In this document: in pieces, positions 8,903 through 16,653 of the stretch | Layout: each line of letters starts with the position of its first letter | Numbering within the stretch: the first letter of the stretch is position 1 | From: UBA4874 sp002399435 | Lineage (GTDB): Bacteria > Bacillota > Clostridia > Caldicoprobacterales > DTU083 | Assembly: GCA_036823195.1 (NCBI GenBank) | Contig: DAISGI010000020.1 | Span: forward strand, 1-47,641 | Reading direction: 5' to 3' | DNA length: 47,641 nt | Notes under the pieces: generated by a model | Told to the model about the DNA's origin: nothing | What the model saw: the letters and a program-made list of their open reading frames with translations, nothing else | Databases searched by the model: none | Made by a program: the position numbers and the translations under genes

Positions 8903-10230
8903 CCAATCTCACCTGCCTTCACCAGGAAAAGATTCTGAAAACCGGATTCGGGACCGGACTTGGTTCGCGGCAGGATCTCCTGAAAAAAACTCAGCTGTTC
9001 ACTGCCACCTGTCTGCAGCTTTTTGGCAGCCTGGTAAGGCATAAGCTCCTGCTTCAGCTGATCCATCTGCCGGAAAGAGCTCCCGTAATATCTGCCCTGA
9101 CAGGTTACAAAATGCCGGGCGCGCTTCCATACCACCCCGATTTTCTTCAAATCAGCACCATCCAGTGCCCCGACGCGACGGGCATTTACAATCCTTCCGG
9201 CCGATTTCACTCCAATCCCCGGTACTCGCAGCAATGTCTCATAATCGGCCGTGTTGATCTCCACGGGAAACAAATCATAGTTTCGAACCGCCCAATCCGA
9301 CTTGGGATCCACAAGACAATCCAGATTGGGGTGATCTGCATCCAGCAGCTCGCCGGCGGAAAAACCATAAAAACGCAGTAGCCAATCCGCCTGATAAAGA
9401 CGGTGCTCCCGCAGCAAGGGCGGCTTGTCCACTGTCGGCAGCATGGGATGGGAAACGACCGGCATATAAGCGGAATAATAGACCCGCTTCATCCGATAAC
9501 TGCGATATAACCCTTCGGACAGGGTAAGAATCCTATCATCATTATCCGGTGATGCTCCAATGATCATCTGTGTCGTCTGGCCTGCCGGGATGAACCCGGG
9601 AGTGCTCCGAATCGAGCGGGAGCTGTCCCTCTGCTCTGCAATTGTGTCCCGGATAAAACGCATGGGGCCAATCAGCGATTCTTTTTTCTTTTGAGGGGCC
9701 AGCAGCTTCAGGCTTTCCCCGGTGGGCATCTCAATATTCACGCTCATACGATCCACCAGCCGGCCTGCATCGATCAGCAGCCGGGGATCACATCCGGGAA
9801 TCGCCTTCAGATGAATGTAACCATGGAAATGATACTGAAAGCGTAGCTTTTTGACGGTCTCTATCATCCGTTCCATGGTATAATCAGGATCCCGTATCAC
9901 CCCTGAACTCAGGAACAAACCTTCAATATAATTCCGCCGATAGAAACTGATGGTCAAATAGGACAACTCATCCGGTGTCAGCATCACCCTTCTCGTATCG
10001 TTGGATGCCCGATTAACACAATATTTACAGTCATAGACGCACTGATTGGTCATCAAAATCTTGAGCAGGGAGATGCAGCGGCCATCATCGGACCAGCTGT
10101 GACAGATCCCGGCCAAATGGGCGCTGCCCGGCTCCCCTTCCTTCCCCTGGCGGCTGCTGCCGCTGGAAGAACAGGAAACATCGTATTTTGCTGCCGCTGC
10201 GAGTAGTTCTATTTTATCCTTTAGTTCCAT
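8899..10230 (-). CDS. Putative DNA modification/repair radical SAM protein (TIGR03916 family)
   Basis: A 443-residue radical SAM enzyme. The 4Fe-4S cysteine motif is CVYDCKYC at about 64-71 (CxxxCxxC). A helix-hairpin-helix segment, LLRVPGIGVKSAGRIVNAR, lies near 335-355 and implies DNA binding. This architecture is that of the TIGR03916 family, partner of TIGR03915. The N-terminus ELKDKIELLAAAAKYDVSC is typical of the family. The start ATG follows GGAGGAGTCGCAGG. It forms a two-gene operon with the following gene (4-bp overlap). The reaction is unknown; a base-repair or base-modification function is the usual inference. Confidence 0.9.
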   Translation of the reverse strand: MELKDKIELLAAAAKYDVSCSSSGSSRQGKEGEPGSAHLAGICHSWSDDGRCISLLKILMTNQCVYDCKYCVNRASNDTRRVMLTPDELSYLTISFYRRNYIEGLFLSSGVIRDPDYTMERMIETVKKLRFQYHFHGYIHLKAIPGCDPRLLIDAGRLVDRMSVNIEMPTGESLKLLAPQKKKESLIGPMRFIRDTIAEQRDSSRSIRSTPGFIPAGQTTQMIIGASPDNDDRILTLSEGLYRSYRMKRVYYSAYMPVVSHPMLPTVDKPPLLREHRLYQADWLLRFYGFSAGELLDADHPNLDCLVDPKSDWAVRNYDLFPVEINTADYETLLRVPGIGVKSAGRIVNARRVGALDGADLKKIGVVWKRARHFVTCQGRYYGSSFRQMDQLKQELMPYQAAKKLQTGGSEQLSFFQEILPRTKSGPESGFQNLFLVKAGEIG

Positions 10231-10368
10231 CCTGCGACTCCTCCTGAACGATAACGATCTGGCTACAAAATATCATATTCAGAAAGATTTGTCAAACATA
10301 TGTTCGCCTTTTTACTTATCTTTTGTCTTATGGAATCTTTTTTATCTGATGAAGTACTTTTCCCCTCT

Positions 10369-12213
10369 TCACTGCGCCGCTCTCCATTCCTCCTGCAGCT
10401 GCTTTATAGACTGCTGGCGCTGACTGCGCTCATCATTTATCGCTTTCCGGGCAACAGCATAACATTCCGGCGAGAGCGGCCATGCTTCGGGTGAACGGTC
10501 GGAATCAGCGAACAGGCAGAATGCAGTCGCGCCCATCGTATAAACGTTCGTAACCTCGTCAAGGACTGCACCGTTGGTGCATTCTTCCGGTGAAACAAAG
10601 CGCGAGGAACCCCACAGTCCCATCCGCCCGATATACGGGGATTTCTGATAAAAGTCTATATCACAGAGAATCGTCCGCTCATTTTTGTCATCCCACATAA
10701 TGCTCCCGTCATAGAAATCAATGGCCACATAGCCCTTTGCGGCAACGTAATCATGAAATTCCATAACACTCTCAAATATCTGCTGTTTCACAGCAAGCGG
10801 CAGTTGCCTGAACTTCTGATGGTCTGCGGGATACATCGGATGAGCGCAAATCGCATCAACCCATTTGAATACCATTGCAAACCCGCCAACGATTTCCTCA
10901 GCTTTCACAAGTTTTATCAGTACAGGATGCGCTAAGTCACGATAAAGCGGTACAGTCACTCTGAGACGGTTGACTGCGTCCGTAATTTCGCCTTTGTATG
11001 GCTCGGTTGGTGCGCCTGCAAATTTCACAAAGTATCTTTCACCGTCATCGGCCTGTACGCCAAAGCACAGATTGCCGCTATCCTGGTCGTCAAACACCTT
11101 AAACACCTTGCCGTAGCGGTGAATGAAGTTCAGGTCAAACGGTCCTTTCAGCTTCAGGGGAACGCCGTCAATATACTGGATATACAAATCTTTCAGATAC
11201 CACGTTGGAACGGGGTTGTGCATGTTATCAAACCAGGCAAGTACGTCCTGTGTTTGCTTCATCATCGTGTCAACTTCATCCTGACCAAACGGAATCGCCC
11301 AATAAACAGACGACAGCGTGTTGCTGGCAATATAGAACGCAAGCAGCTGAAAAAACTTCATTGGCGGTTCGCCGCCAAAATAACCGCGCACCTGTCCTGT
11401 GGCAAAAAACGGGCTTACCGAAGCACTCCAGACAATGCGGTTAAACTCCTCCCACGGGTCCCCATAGTCCGAACGATTCCAGTCAATAATGGACAGTGTT
11501 TTATCTGCACGGATTATCATATTGCCGACGTGATAATCGCCGTGCTGGTAACATTGCGGACGATTCGCAAGAAAAACGCGGTTCTGCTCCAGGTAGTCGA
11601 GTACCTGTTCATCGCCTTTAAAGCGGAGCCCACACTTACGATAGTTTTCCATTTTTCGGCTTGCCTTACGGTTGAATCGAACCTCCCAACTCTCCTGGGT
11701 GTCCGGCGCAGGGATGGAATGGATCTTCCGCAGAATTTCCCCGCTTTGCATGCCAAGAACGTATTGCTCCGTGTCTGTCAGCAATGGCAGAACCTTTTCA
11801 GCATCTTCCCCGTCAATCCAGGTCAGCAGCTGGTAAACGCTTTTACCATTGCTGCACACACCGAAATCAACAGGCAACGGAGCAGGAACCCCCAAATCCG
11901 CCATGCGCTTCAGCATTTCGTACTCGGCTCGCTTTTGCTCATATTCAGAAAATTCGGAAACACGCAGCAGAAACTTTTGTCTGTCCGTGGTTTCCACGAT
12001 AAACTTTCTGTCACTTGACCAGCCCTTGTTCAATGGCTCTATCCTTGCTTCCCGGACGAGTTCCTTCCACTCCGGTTTATGGCCGACAAGTTCCTTCCAC
12101 TCCGGATTATGACTGGCGGGTTCCTTACACTCCGGTTTACGGCCCGCGAGTTCCTTCCACTCCGGTTTATGGTCCGCGGGTTCCTCTCTGCCGCACTTCC
12201 GTCTGATCCCCAT
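10369..12213 (-). CDS. Double kinase: aminoglycoside-phosphotransferase-like domain fused to a Ser/Thr-kinase-like domain
   Basis: A 614-residue protein with two kinase-fold modules. Residues 52-330 are an APH/choline-kinase-like phosphotransferase with HGDYHVGN at 224-231 and IDWN at 243-246. Residues 360-600 are a second kinase-like module with AIDFYDGSIMWD (about 497-508), CDIDF (517-521) and SSRFVSPEE, a protein-kinase-like activation region. The N-terminal 50 residues are four copies of a 10-residue unit (GHKPEWKELV type) encoded by a 30-bp minisatellite. GGAGG lies 5 bp before the ATG. The substrate could be a small molecule or a protein; nothing here proves drug resistance. It is co-directional with the aldolase gene 30 bp upstream but is probably a separate function. 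Confidence 0.82.
   Translation of the reverse strand: MGIRRKCGREEPADHKPEWKELAGRKPECKEPASHNPEWKELVGHKPEWKELVREARIEPLNKGWSSDRKFIVETTDRQKFLLRVSEFSEYEQKRAEYEMLKRMADLGVPAPLPVDFGVCSNGKSVYQLLTWIDGEDAEKVLPLLTDTEQYVLGMQSGEILRKIHSIPAPDTQESWEVRFNRKASRKMENYRKCGLRFKGDEQVLDYLEQNRVFLANRPQCYQHGDYHVGNMIIRADKTLSIIDWNRSDYGDPWEEFNRIVWSASVSPFFATGQVRGYFGGEPPMKFFQLLAFYIASNTLSSVYWAIPFGQDEVDTMMKQTQDVLAWFDNMHNPVPTWYLKDLYIQYIDGVPLKLKGPFDLNFIHRYGKVFKVFDDQDSGNLCFGVQADDGERYFVKFAGAPTEPYKGEITDAVNRLRVTVPLYRDLAHPVLIKLVKAEEIVGGFAMVFKWVDAICAHPMYPADHQKFRQLPLAVKQQIFESVMEFHDYVAAKGYVAIDFYDGSIMWDDKNERTILCDIDFYQKSPYIGRMGLWGSSRFVSPEECTNGAVLDEVTNVYTMGATAFCLFADSDRSPEAWPLSPECYAVARKAINDERSQRQQSIKQLQEEWRAAQ
12061..12180 (-). repeat. 30-bp in-frame minisatellite, four copies
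   Basis: Four contiguous 30-bp units (12061-12090, 12091-12120, 12121-12150, 12151-12180), each starting TTCCTTCCACTCCGG or a one-base variant, with a partial unit at 12181-12185. Each unit adds 10 residues (ELVGHKPEWK-like) to the N-terminus of the double-kinase protein. Copies differ by a few bases and the reading frame is kept. Confidence 0.95.
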
Positions 12214-12242
12214 AACAACCTCCGCCTTTTATTGGCAACTGT

Positions 12243-12896
12243 TTACACCACAGTCACTCCGTTTACGGTCTTCACAAATGTTTCAGCAGCCTGCGTAATT
12301 TTTCCAAATTCGCCCCGCTCCGTCCATTCCGGATTGACCAGTGCAGAACCGATGCCCAGGACATAGGCGCCATTTTTCATAAAGTCCGCTGCATTCTTCA
12401 GGGAAACTCCGCCCACCGGCATCATCTCCACCTGAGGCAACGGCCTTTTTATGTCCTGGATATACTTTGGCCCGAACACCCTGGCAGGAAATATCTTGAC
12501 CAGCTGTGCGCCTGCCTCCCAGGCAGTCAGAATTTCCGTTGGTGTCAGCACTCCCGGGACAGCCAGCCTGCTGTATCGGTTGCAGGTCTCGATTACCCTG
12601 ATGGACAAAGTCGGGGAAAGGACAAAATCCGCTCCTGCCTGAATGGCATTGACAGCATTTTCGGGATCCAAAACCGTTCCCGCCCCTATAAGCATCTTAT
12701 CCCCATAGGCCTCTTTGATATTTTCCAGCATCCGGAGAGCTCCTGAAGTATTCATAGTGATTTCCATGGCGCGAATGCCACCACGATATAATGCTTCCGC
12801 CGTGTGTAATGCCGCATCCTCCTTCACCCCGCGAACAATGGATACCAGCCCGTATTCCCCTAACTTCTGCAAAATGCCGGTTGTATTTTTTACCAT
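12243..12896 (-). CDS. KDPG/KHG-type aldolase (2-dehydro-3-deoxy-phosphosugar aldolase)
   Basis: A 217-residue class I aldolase that cleaves 2-keto-3-deoxy-6-phospho-gluconate or -galactonate to pyruvate and glyceraldehyde 3-phosphate. The general-base Glu45 is in RAMEITMNT. The Schiff-base Lys134 is in LVKIFPA. GAGTV and PVGGV phosphate-site loops are present. The start chosen is ATG at 12894-12896, with GGAGG 9 bp upstream. It overlaps the end of the galactonate dehydratase gene by 7 bp, so the two are translationally coupled. The pairing with DgoD suggests the galactonate branch (DgoA-like role), but the needed 2-keto-3-deoxygalactonate kinase is not in this window. Confidence 0.9.
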   Translation of the reverse strand: MVKNTTGILQKLGEYGLVSIVRGVKEDAALHTAEALYRGGIRAMEITMNTSGALRMLENIKEAYGDKMLIGAGTVLDPENAVNAIQAGADFVLSPTLSIRVIETCNRYSRLAVPGVLTPTEILTAWEAGAQLVKIFPARVFGPKYIQDIKRPLPQVEMMPVGGVSLKNAADFMKNGAYVLGIGSALVNPEWTERGEFGKITQAAETFVKTVNGVTVV

Positions 12897-14038
12897 TCCG
12901 TTATCCCTCCATCCTCGGCGCGCCATACCGGATTTCTCCAGCGGCGATCCGGATCTGCCATTTCCTTTACCTTGTCTTCATTGATTTCGATTCCCAGTCC
13001 CGGTGCGGTAAGTCGCTTTATATAACTTTTCTCATAAGCAAAGACTCCCGGGTCCATCAGGTAGTCCAGCAAATCGGATCCCCTGTTGTAATGGATGCCC
13101 AGGCTTTGCTCCTGGATAAAGGCATTTGGGGTACAAAAGTCCAGTTGGAAACATGCCGCCAGGGCAATCGGACCCAGGGGACAATGGGGAGCCACCGCCA
13201 CATCATAGGCTTCCGCCATGGCAGCGATCTTCCTGGTTTCCCATATCCCGCCTGCATGACTCAAATCCGGCTGGATGATATCCACTGCTCCATCCTGCAA
13301 AACACTCTTGAAATCCCAACGGGTGTACATCCGTTCCCCGGTGGCAATGGGAATAACTGTATGGGCGCGCAGTTCCTTCAGCGCTTCGTTGTTCTGGGGA
13401 AGCACCGGTTCCTCCACAAACAGGGGCCTGTAAGGCTCCAGCTCTTTCATCAGGATTCTTGCCATGGTTTTATGAACCCTACCGTGAAAATCGATCCCAA
13501 CGTCCGTATTATATCCGATTTTCTCCCGAATCGTCGCCAGGCGTGCCACCGCGGCATCAATCTTTGAAAAGGAATCGATCCAGCTCATACCATCTGTCCC
13601 GTTCATTTTTAAAGCCGTATAGCCTGCCGCTGTTTTCTCCGCAGCATCGGCAGCCACATTGGATGGTTTGTCGCCGCCGATCCAGCAGTAAACCCGGAGT
13701 TTATCCCGGACCGCACCGCCCATCAGCTCATAAACCGGCACGCCCAGCTTCTTGCCCTTCATATCCCATAGGGCCTGCTCAATACCGGAAATGGCGCTGG
13801 TCAGAATCGGGCCTCCCCGGTAGAAGCCACCCCGGTACAGTGCCTGCCAAAGATCCTCGATGTTTCCGGCTTCCTTCCCAATCAGGTAATCGCTCATCTC
13901 CTCCACGGCTGTCCGCACGGTATCCGCCTTGCCTTCCACGATGGGCTCGCCCCAACCCACTATGCCATCATCCGACGTCACTTTGAGGAAAAGCCATCGC
14001 GGCGGTACCTGGTACAGCGTCATGTCCCTGACCTTCAT
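12890..14038 (-). CDS. dgoD: D-galactonate dehydratase
   Basis: A 382-residue enolase-superfamily (mandelate racemase/muconate lactonizing) enzyme that dehydrates D-galactonate to 2-keto-3-deoxy-D-galactonate. Its length equals that of E. coli DgoD. The catalytic set also falls at the E. coli positions: Asp183 and His185 in GIDFHGR, Glu209 in LFVEEP, Glu235 in ATGERM, and His285 in APHCPLG. Mg2+ is bound by the three acids. It is followed directly by the overlapping aldolase gene. A perfect 14-bp palindrome lies about 95 bp upstream and may be an operator. Related gluconate- or arabinonate-specific dehydratases cannot be fully excluded without an alignment. Confidence 0.92.
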   Translation of the reverse strand: MKVRDMTLYQVPPRWLFLKVTSDDGIVGWGEPIVEGKADTVRTAVEEMSDYLIGKEAGNIEDLWQALYRGGFYRGGPILTSAISGIEQALWDMKGKKLGVPVYELMGGAVRDKLRVYCWIGGDKPSNVAADAAEKTAAGYTALKMNGTDGMSWIDSFSKIDAAVARLATIREKIGYNTDVGIDFHGRVHKTMARILMKELEPYRPLFVEEPVLPQNNEALKELRAHTVIPIATGERMYTRWDFKSVLQDGAVDIIQPDLSHAGGIWETRKIAAMAEAYDVAVAPHCPLGPIALAACFQLDFCTPNAFIQEQSLGIHYNRGSDLLDYLMDPGVFAYEKSYIKRLTAPGLGIEINEDKVKEMADPDRRWRNPVWRAEDGGITEW

Positions 14039-14129
14039 GTTGCTCCCTCCTCAGTTATTTTCCTCTTCCTTTTGTTCTGCCCCAACGATGATAGATGTGC
14101 CCTGCTGAAAAATCTTCGCAGTCCTTGTT

Positions 14130-14143
14130 TCTATAATTATAGA
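14130..14143. promoter_or_regulatory. Perfect palindrome upstream of dgoD
   Basis: TCTATAATTATAGA is a perfect 14-bp palindrome about 95 bp before the dgoD start, in the only AT-rich stretch of the intergenic region. Its centre contains TATAAT on both strands. GntR- or LacI-type regulators of galactonate genes bind short palindromes like this. No such regulator gene is nearby, so the role is inferred. Confidence 0.35.
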
Positions 14144-14229
14144 TATTGAGATACAAATCCTCTTTAGCATGACAGAAAACTTTTATATCATCTGTGATAA
14201 AGTCTCCGGCTGGCTCGCTGCCAAATCCA

Positions 14230-14270
14230 TAAAAAGGCTGCTCCCTGTCCTGGCAGAAGCAGCCTTTTAT
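14230..14270 (-). terminator. Rho-independent terminator after the sulfatase gene
   Basis: A perfect 8-bp stem AGGCTGCT (14235-14242) / AGCAGCCT (14258-14265) with a 15-nt loop. On the minus strand it is followed by TTTTTAT, immediately downstream of the sulfatase stop. It separates the sulfatase transcript from the dgoD-aldolase unit, which must then have its own promoter in 14039-14229. Confidence 0.8.
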
Positions 14271-14285
14271 TCATATTGGTATCTT

Positions 14286-15743
14286 TCAATGCTCTCGTAT
14301 GTGAGACAGGGTTGATACCGCCCGTTGCCCTGAAATCAATATCTTCCCGTCCGTATATCCTTCTTCCCTGCCTTTTAATTCCCTGATCAGAGTTTCGCGA
14401 AGTGACTCTATTCTTTCTTTATACTTTATATCCCTTATTGCGTTATGCAACTCCCACGGATCTTCTTCAAGGTTGAAGTATTGCTCCGTTCCTGACTGAG
14501 AGAACCAGATGTAAATATCCTGCCTGGTTACGATATAGTGATTGGACAGGTATCCATACTGGTGTTCCCCATGAAGATATTCCCTCCAGGGAGTATCTTT
14601 CCCTTTTGCCAACGGCAATAAGCTTTGCCCTTCCACTTCCTGCGGCACATGCACGTTTGCTATCTCCAGTATCGTCGGCATAATATCCCGCAGTTCCACC
14701 ACGCTGTCTATAACAGATCCGTTTCTCAGGCCCAGGTGGTTGGCTGGATCGTACAGAATAAGCGGAACATTTGCACTGCCTTTATAAGGGAGAGACTTTC
14801 TTAAAAAGTTGTGATCTCCCATCATGTCTCCATGATCTGAAACAAACAAAATAACGGTATTGTTCAGCACATTTTCATCATGCATGGCTTGCAGGAAACG
14901 TCCCAACTGATGATCAATATGAGTAATAGAGCCATAATATGCAGCTCTGGCTCTCCTAAGCGCCCTATCCGTAAGCCTGCCTTGAATTCCGTTATAGACC
15001 AGTCCGTTGCCATCCCCATCTTCTGAATCTGCCCAGTCACCCATTCGTGGCGCCGGTATATCTGCATCTATATACATATCATAATAATACTGCGGTGGAT
15101 CCAGCGGGGAATGAGGCCTTACAAAGGACATCATCAGAAAAAAAGGTTTATCGGGATCCCTTCGCCTCAGGAAATCAATGGATTGATCCACAACCCAGTT
15201 GGTAGGATGGGTATACTCCGGATAAATCCAGGGCCTTGCCACCCAGGAATTGCAATCCAGTCCAGTATCTATAATATCGCCTCTAAATCCAAGCTTTTCC
15301 TGAAGCCAGGGCAGATAATCATCCGTATGAAACCAACTTTCACTGGCGGTTGTCTTTTTGTTTCGATTGGTATGCAGGTATCCATCATGCAGCACCACAT
15401 TATGAAATCCACACAGGGAACGAGAAGGATACACATGCATTTTTCCGACACATTGGGTATGATAACCCGCTTGCGCCAACTCCCCGGCAAGATAATGATT
15501 ATAGTTCCACTTCACTCTGTCCTGATAGCCTACCCGGCCATGAGATCTTTGAGACAACCCTGTCATAATGGCTGCCCTGGCAGCGATGCAGGAAGGTACA
15601 GCAGAATATGCGTTTGTAAATGTCACACCCTGATGCGCCATTGTATCCAAATGAGGTGTTTCCACAACGGGGTGCCCCAATACTCCAAGACAGTCCCCTC
15701 TCATTTGATCTACAGTGATCAAGAGTATATTGGGCTTACTCAT
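14286..15743 (-). CDS. Type I (formylglycine) sulfatase
   Basis: A 485-residue hydrolase of sulfate esters. The N-terminal metal site reads NILLITVDQMRGDCLG. The maturation motif is CIAAR in SAVPSCIAARAAIMTG, a C-x-A-x-R variant of the usual C-x-P-x-R; the cysteine would be oxidised to formylglycine by an anaerobic or aerobic activating enzyme not seen here. FVSDHGDMMGDH is the second metal site. No signal peptide is seen, so it is probably cytoplasmic and acts on imported sulfated sugars. The ATG at 15741-15743 is preferred. The longer reading to 15827 runs out of frame through the permease relic. The sulfated substrate is unknown; neighbours suggest galactose- or uronate-rich glycans. Confidence 0.88.
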   Translation of the reverse strand: MSKPNILLITVDQMRGDCLGVLGHPVVETPHLDTMAHQGVTFTNAYSAVPSCIAARAAIMTGLSQRSHGRVGYQDRVKWNYNHYLAGELAQAGYHTQCVGKMHVYPSRSLCGFHNVVLHDGYLHTNRNKKTTASESWFHTDDYLPWLQEKLGFRGDIIDTGLDCNSWVARPWIYPEYTHPTNWVVDQSIDFLRRRDPDKPFFLMMSFVRPHSPLDPPQYYYDMYIDADIPAPRMGDWADSEDGDGNGLVYNGIQGRLTDRALRRARAAYYGSITHIDHQLGRFLQAMHDENVLNNTVILFVSDHGDMMGDHNFLRKSLPYKGSANVPLILYDPANHLGLRNGSVIDSVVELRDIMPTILEIANVHVPQEVEGQSLLPLAKGKDTPWREYLHGEHQYGYLSNHYIVTRQDIYIWFSQSGTEQYFNLEEDPWELHNAIRDIKYKERIESLRETLIRELKGREEGYTDGKILISGQRAVSTLSHIREH

Positions 15744-15760
15744 AATAGCCTCACGTCCTT

Positions 15761-15945
15761 TCAACCTTTTATTGCACCTGCCATAACGCCTTTTACAAAA
15801 TATTTTTGCAGGGACGGATAAATACATAAAATGGGTACCGTAGCAACGATGATTGTGCAGTACCGGATCAATTCCTTGTACATATCCTCTTCCAATATAT
15901 CACCATTACCAATGGCTGTCATCATAGCAGATGTATTTATGCAGG
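15761..15945 (-). pseudogene. 3' remnant of an LplC/YtcP-type sugar ABC permease gene
   Basis: Reading the minus strand to the TGA at 15761-15763 gives about 58 residues that end IVATVPILCIYPSLQKYF and then VKGVMAGAIKG, the invariant tail of LplC-type sugar permeases (compare the intact gene ending at 42367 in this window). Upstream the frame hits a stop and merges into the end of the regulator gene at 15937. All earlier membrane segments and the EAA loop are lost. A deletion joined this tail to the regulator gene. Confidence 0.85.
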
Positions 15946-16641
15946 CTTATAACATGAAAATGCCGCTTTTTGCAATCCGTGTTTTGTACAGTAAACGTAC
16001 AGATCGCCGCCTTTTCCCATAACCGGTACACGAACTGCCGCATCCTGCTCCGGGTACAGGCGAACCAACAATATCCTGTCGTTCTTTACATATGCCACAA
16101 AGGAAATATAATGATCCTTCCGCATTTCATGCTGTATTGCAATATAGTACTCTCCATCTGTCTCCTTTACTGTAATCTCATGAGCAGACTTTTCAGATGA
16201 ACACACCAACGGCTGCAGCTTTCGTCCACAACAGGAAACAGATGCCTGCCCTGTGCTTACCAGAATATTCCCACAGGAGGAGCATACATAAAAGCGGATA
16301 TTCTGTATCTTCCCGATATCCGGCCCATTCGGGTCCAGTCCGCCTTGCAGCATCTTCTGAATATCCACGCCCAAAACAGAGGCAAGCCCGGGCCAAAGGG
16401 AAGTGTCCGGGCATCCCATCCCACATTCCCATTTTGACACGGCTTTATTGCTGATATGCAGCCGATCTGCCAGCTGCTGCTGTGTCATCCCTTTTTCATT
16501 TCGCAGTTGAAGTATCAGCTGTCCGACTTTGGTGCTATCCACCTCTTTCTCATCTCCCAGCCATTCGTCCGTCTTTCTGTCCTTCTCCATATCCGCTTTC
16601 ATCTCCAGATTTTCCTTGCCTGCCTGCCTGTCCTCTTTCAT
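15937..16641 (-). CDS. HTH (XRE) regulator fused to a desulfoferrodoxin-like domain
   Basis: A 234-residue protein. Residues 37-95 are an XRE helix-turn-helix (QLILQLRNEKGMTQQQLADRL, ISNKAVSKWE). Residues 115-145 look like the desulforedoxin iron site of desulfoferrodoxin (C120-x2-C123 and C137-C138 in SCCGRKLQPL). Residues 150-225 look like the superoxide reductase iron site: His171 and His177 in QHEMRKDHYI, and Cys218 and His221 in YCTKHGL, with His154 a possible fifth ligand. It may therefore sense superoxide, oxygen or iron and control nearby catabolic genes. The start is uncertain, as RBS signals are weak; ATGs at residues 14 and 18 are alternatives. The gene begins 13 bp after the DUF2264 gene and its end runs into the permease relic. 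Confidence 0.8.
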   Translation of the reverse strand: MKEDRQAGKENLEMKADMEKDRKTDEWLGDEKEVDSTKVGQLILQLRNEKGMTQQQLADRLHISNKAVSKWECGMGCPDTSLWPGLASVLGVDIQKMLQGGLDPNGPDIGKIQNIRFYVCSSCGNILVSTGQASVSCCGRKLQPLVCSSEKSAHEITVKETDGEYYIAIQHEMRKDHYISFVAYVKNDRILLVRLYPEQDAAVRVPVMGKGGDLYVYCTKHGLQKAAFSCYKPA

Positions 16642-16653
16642 ACAGACGCAGCT

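Noticed and set aside
10369..12213. Acquired aminoglycoside resistance gene
   Set aside because: The APH-like motifs are generic for the phosphotransferase fold, the protein is twice the usual length with a second kinase-like domain, and no mobile element adjoins it.
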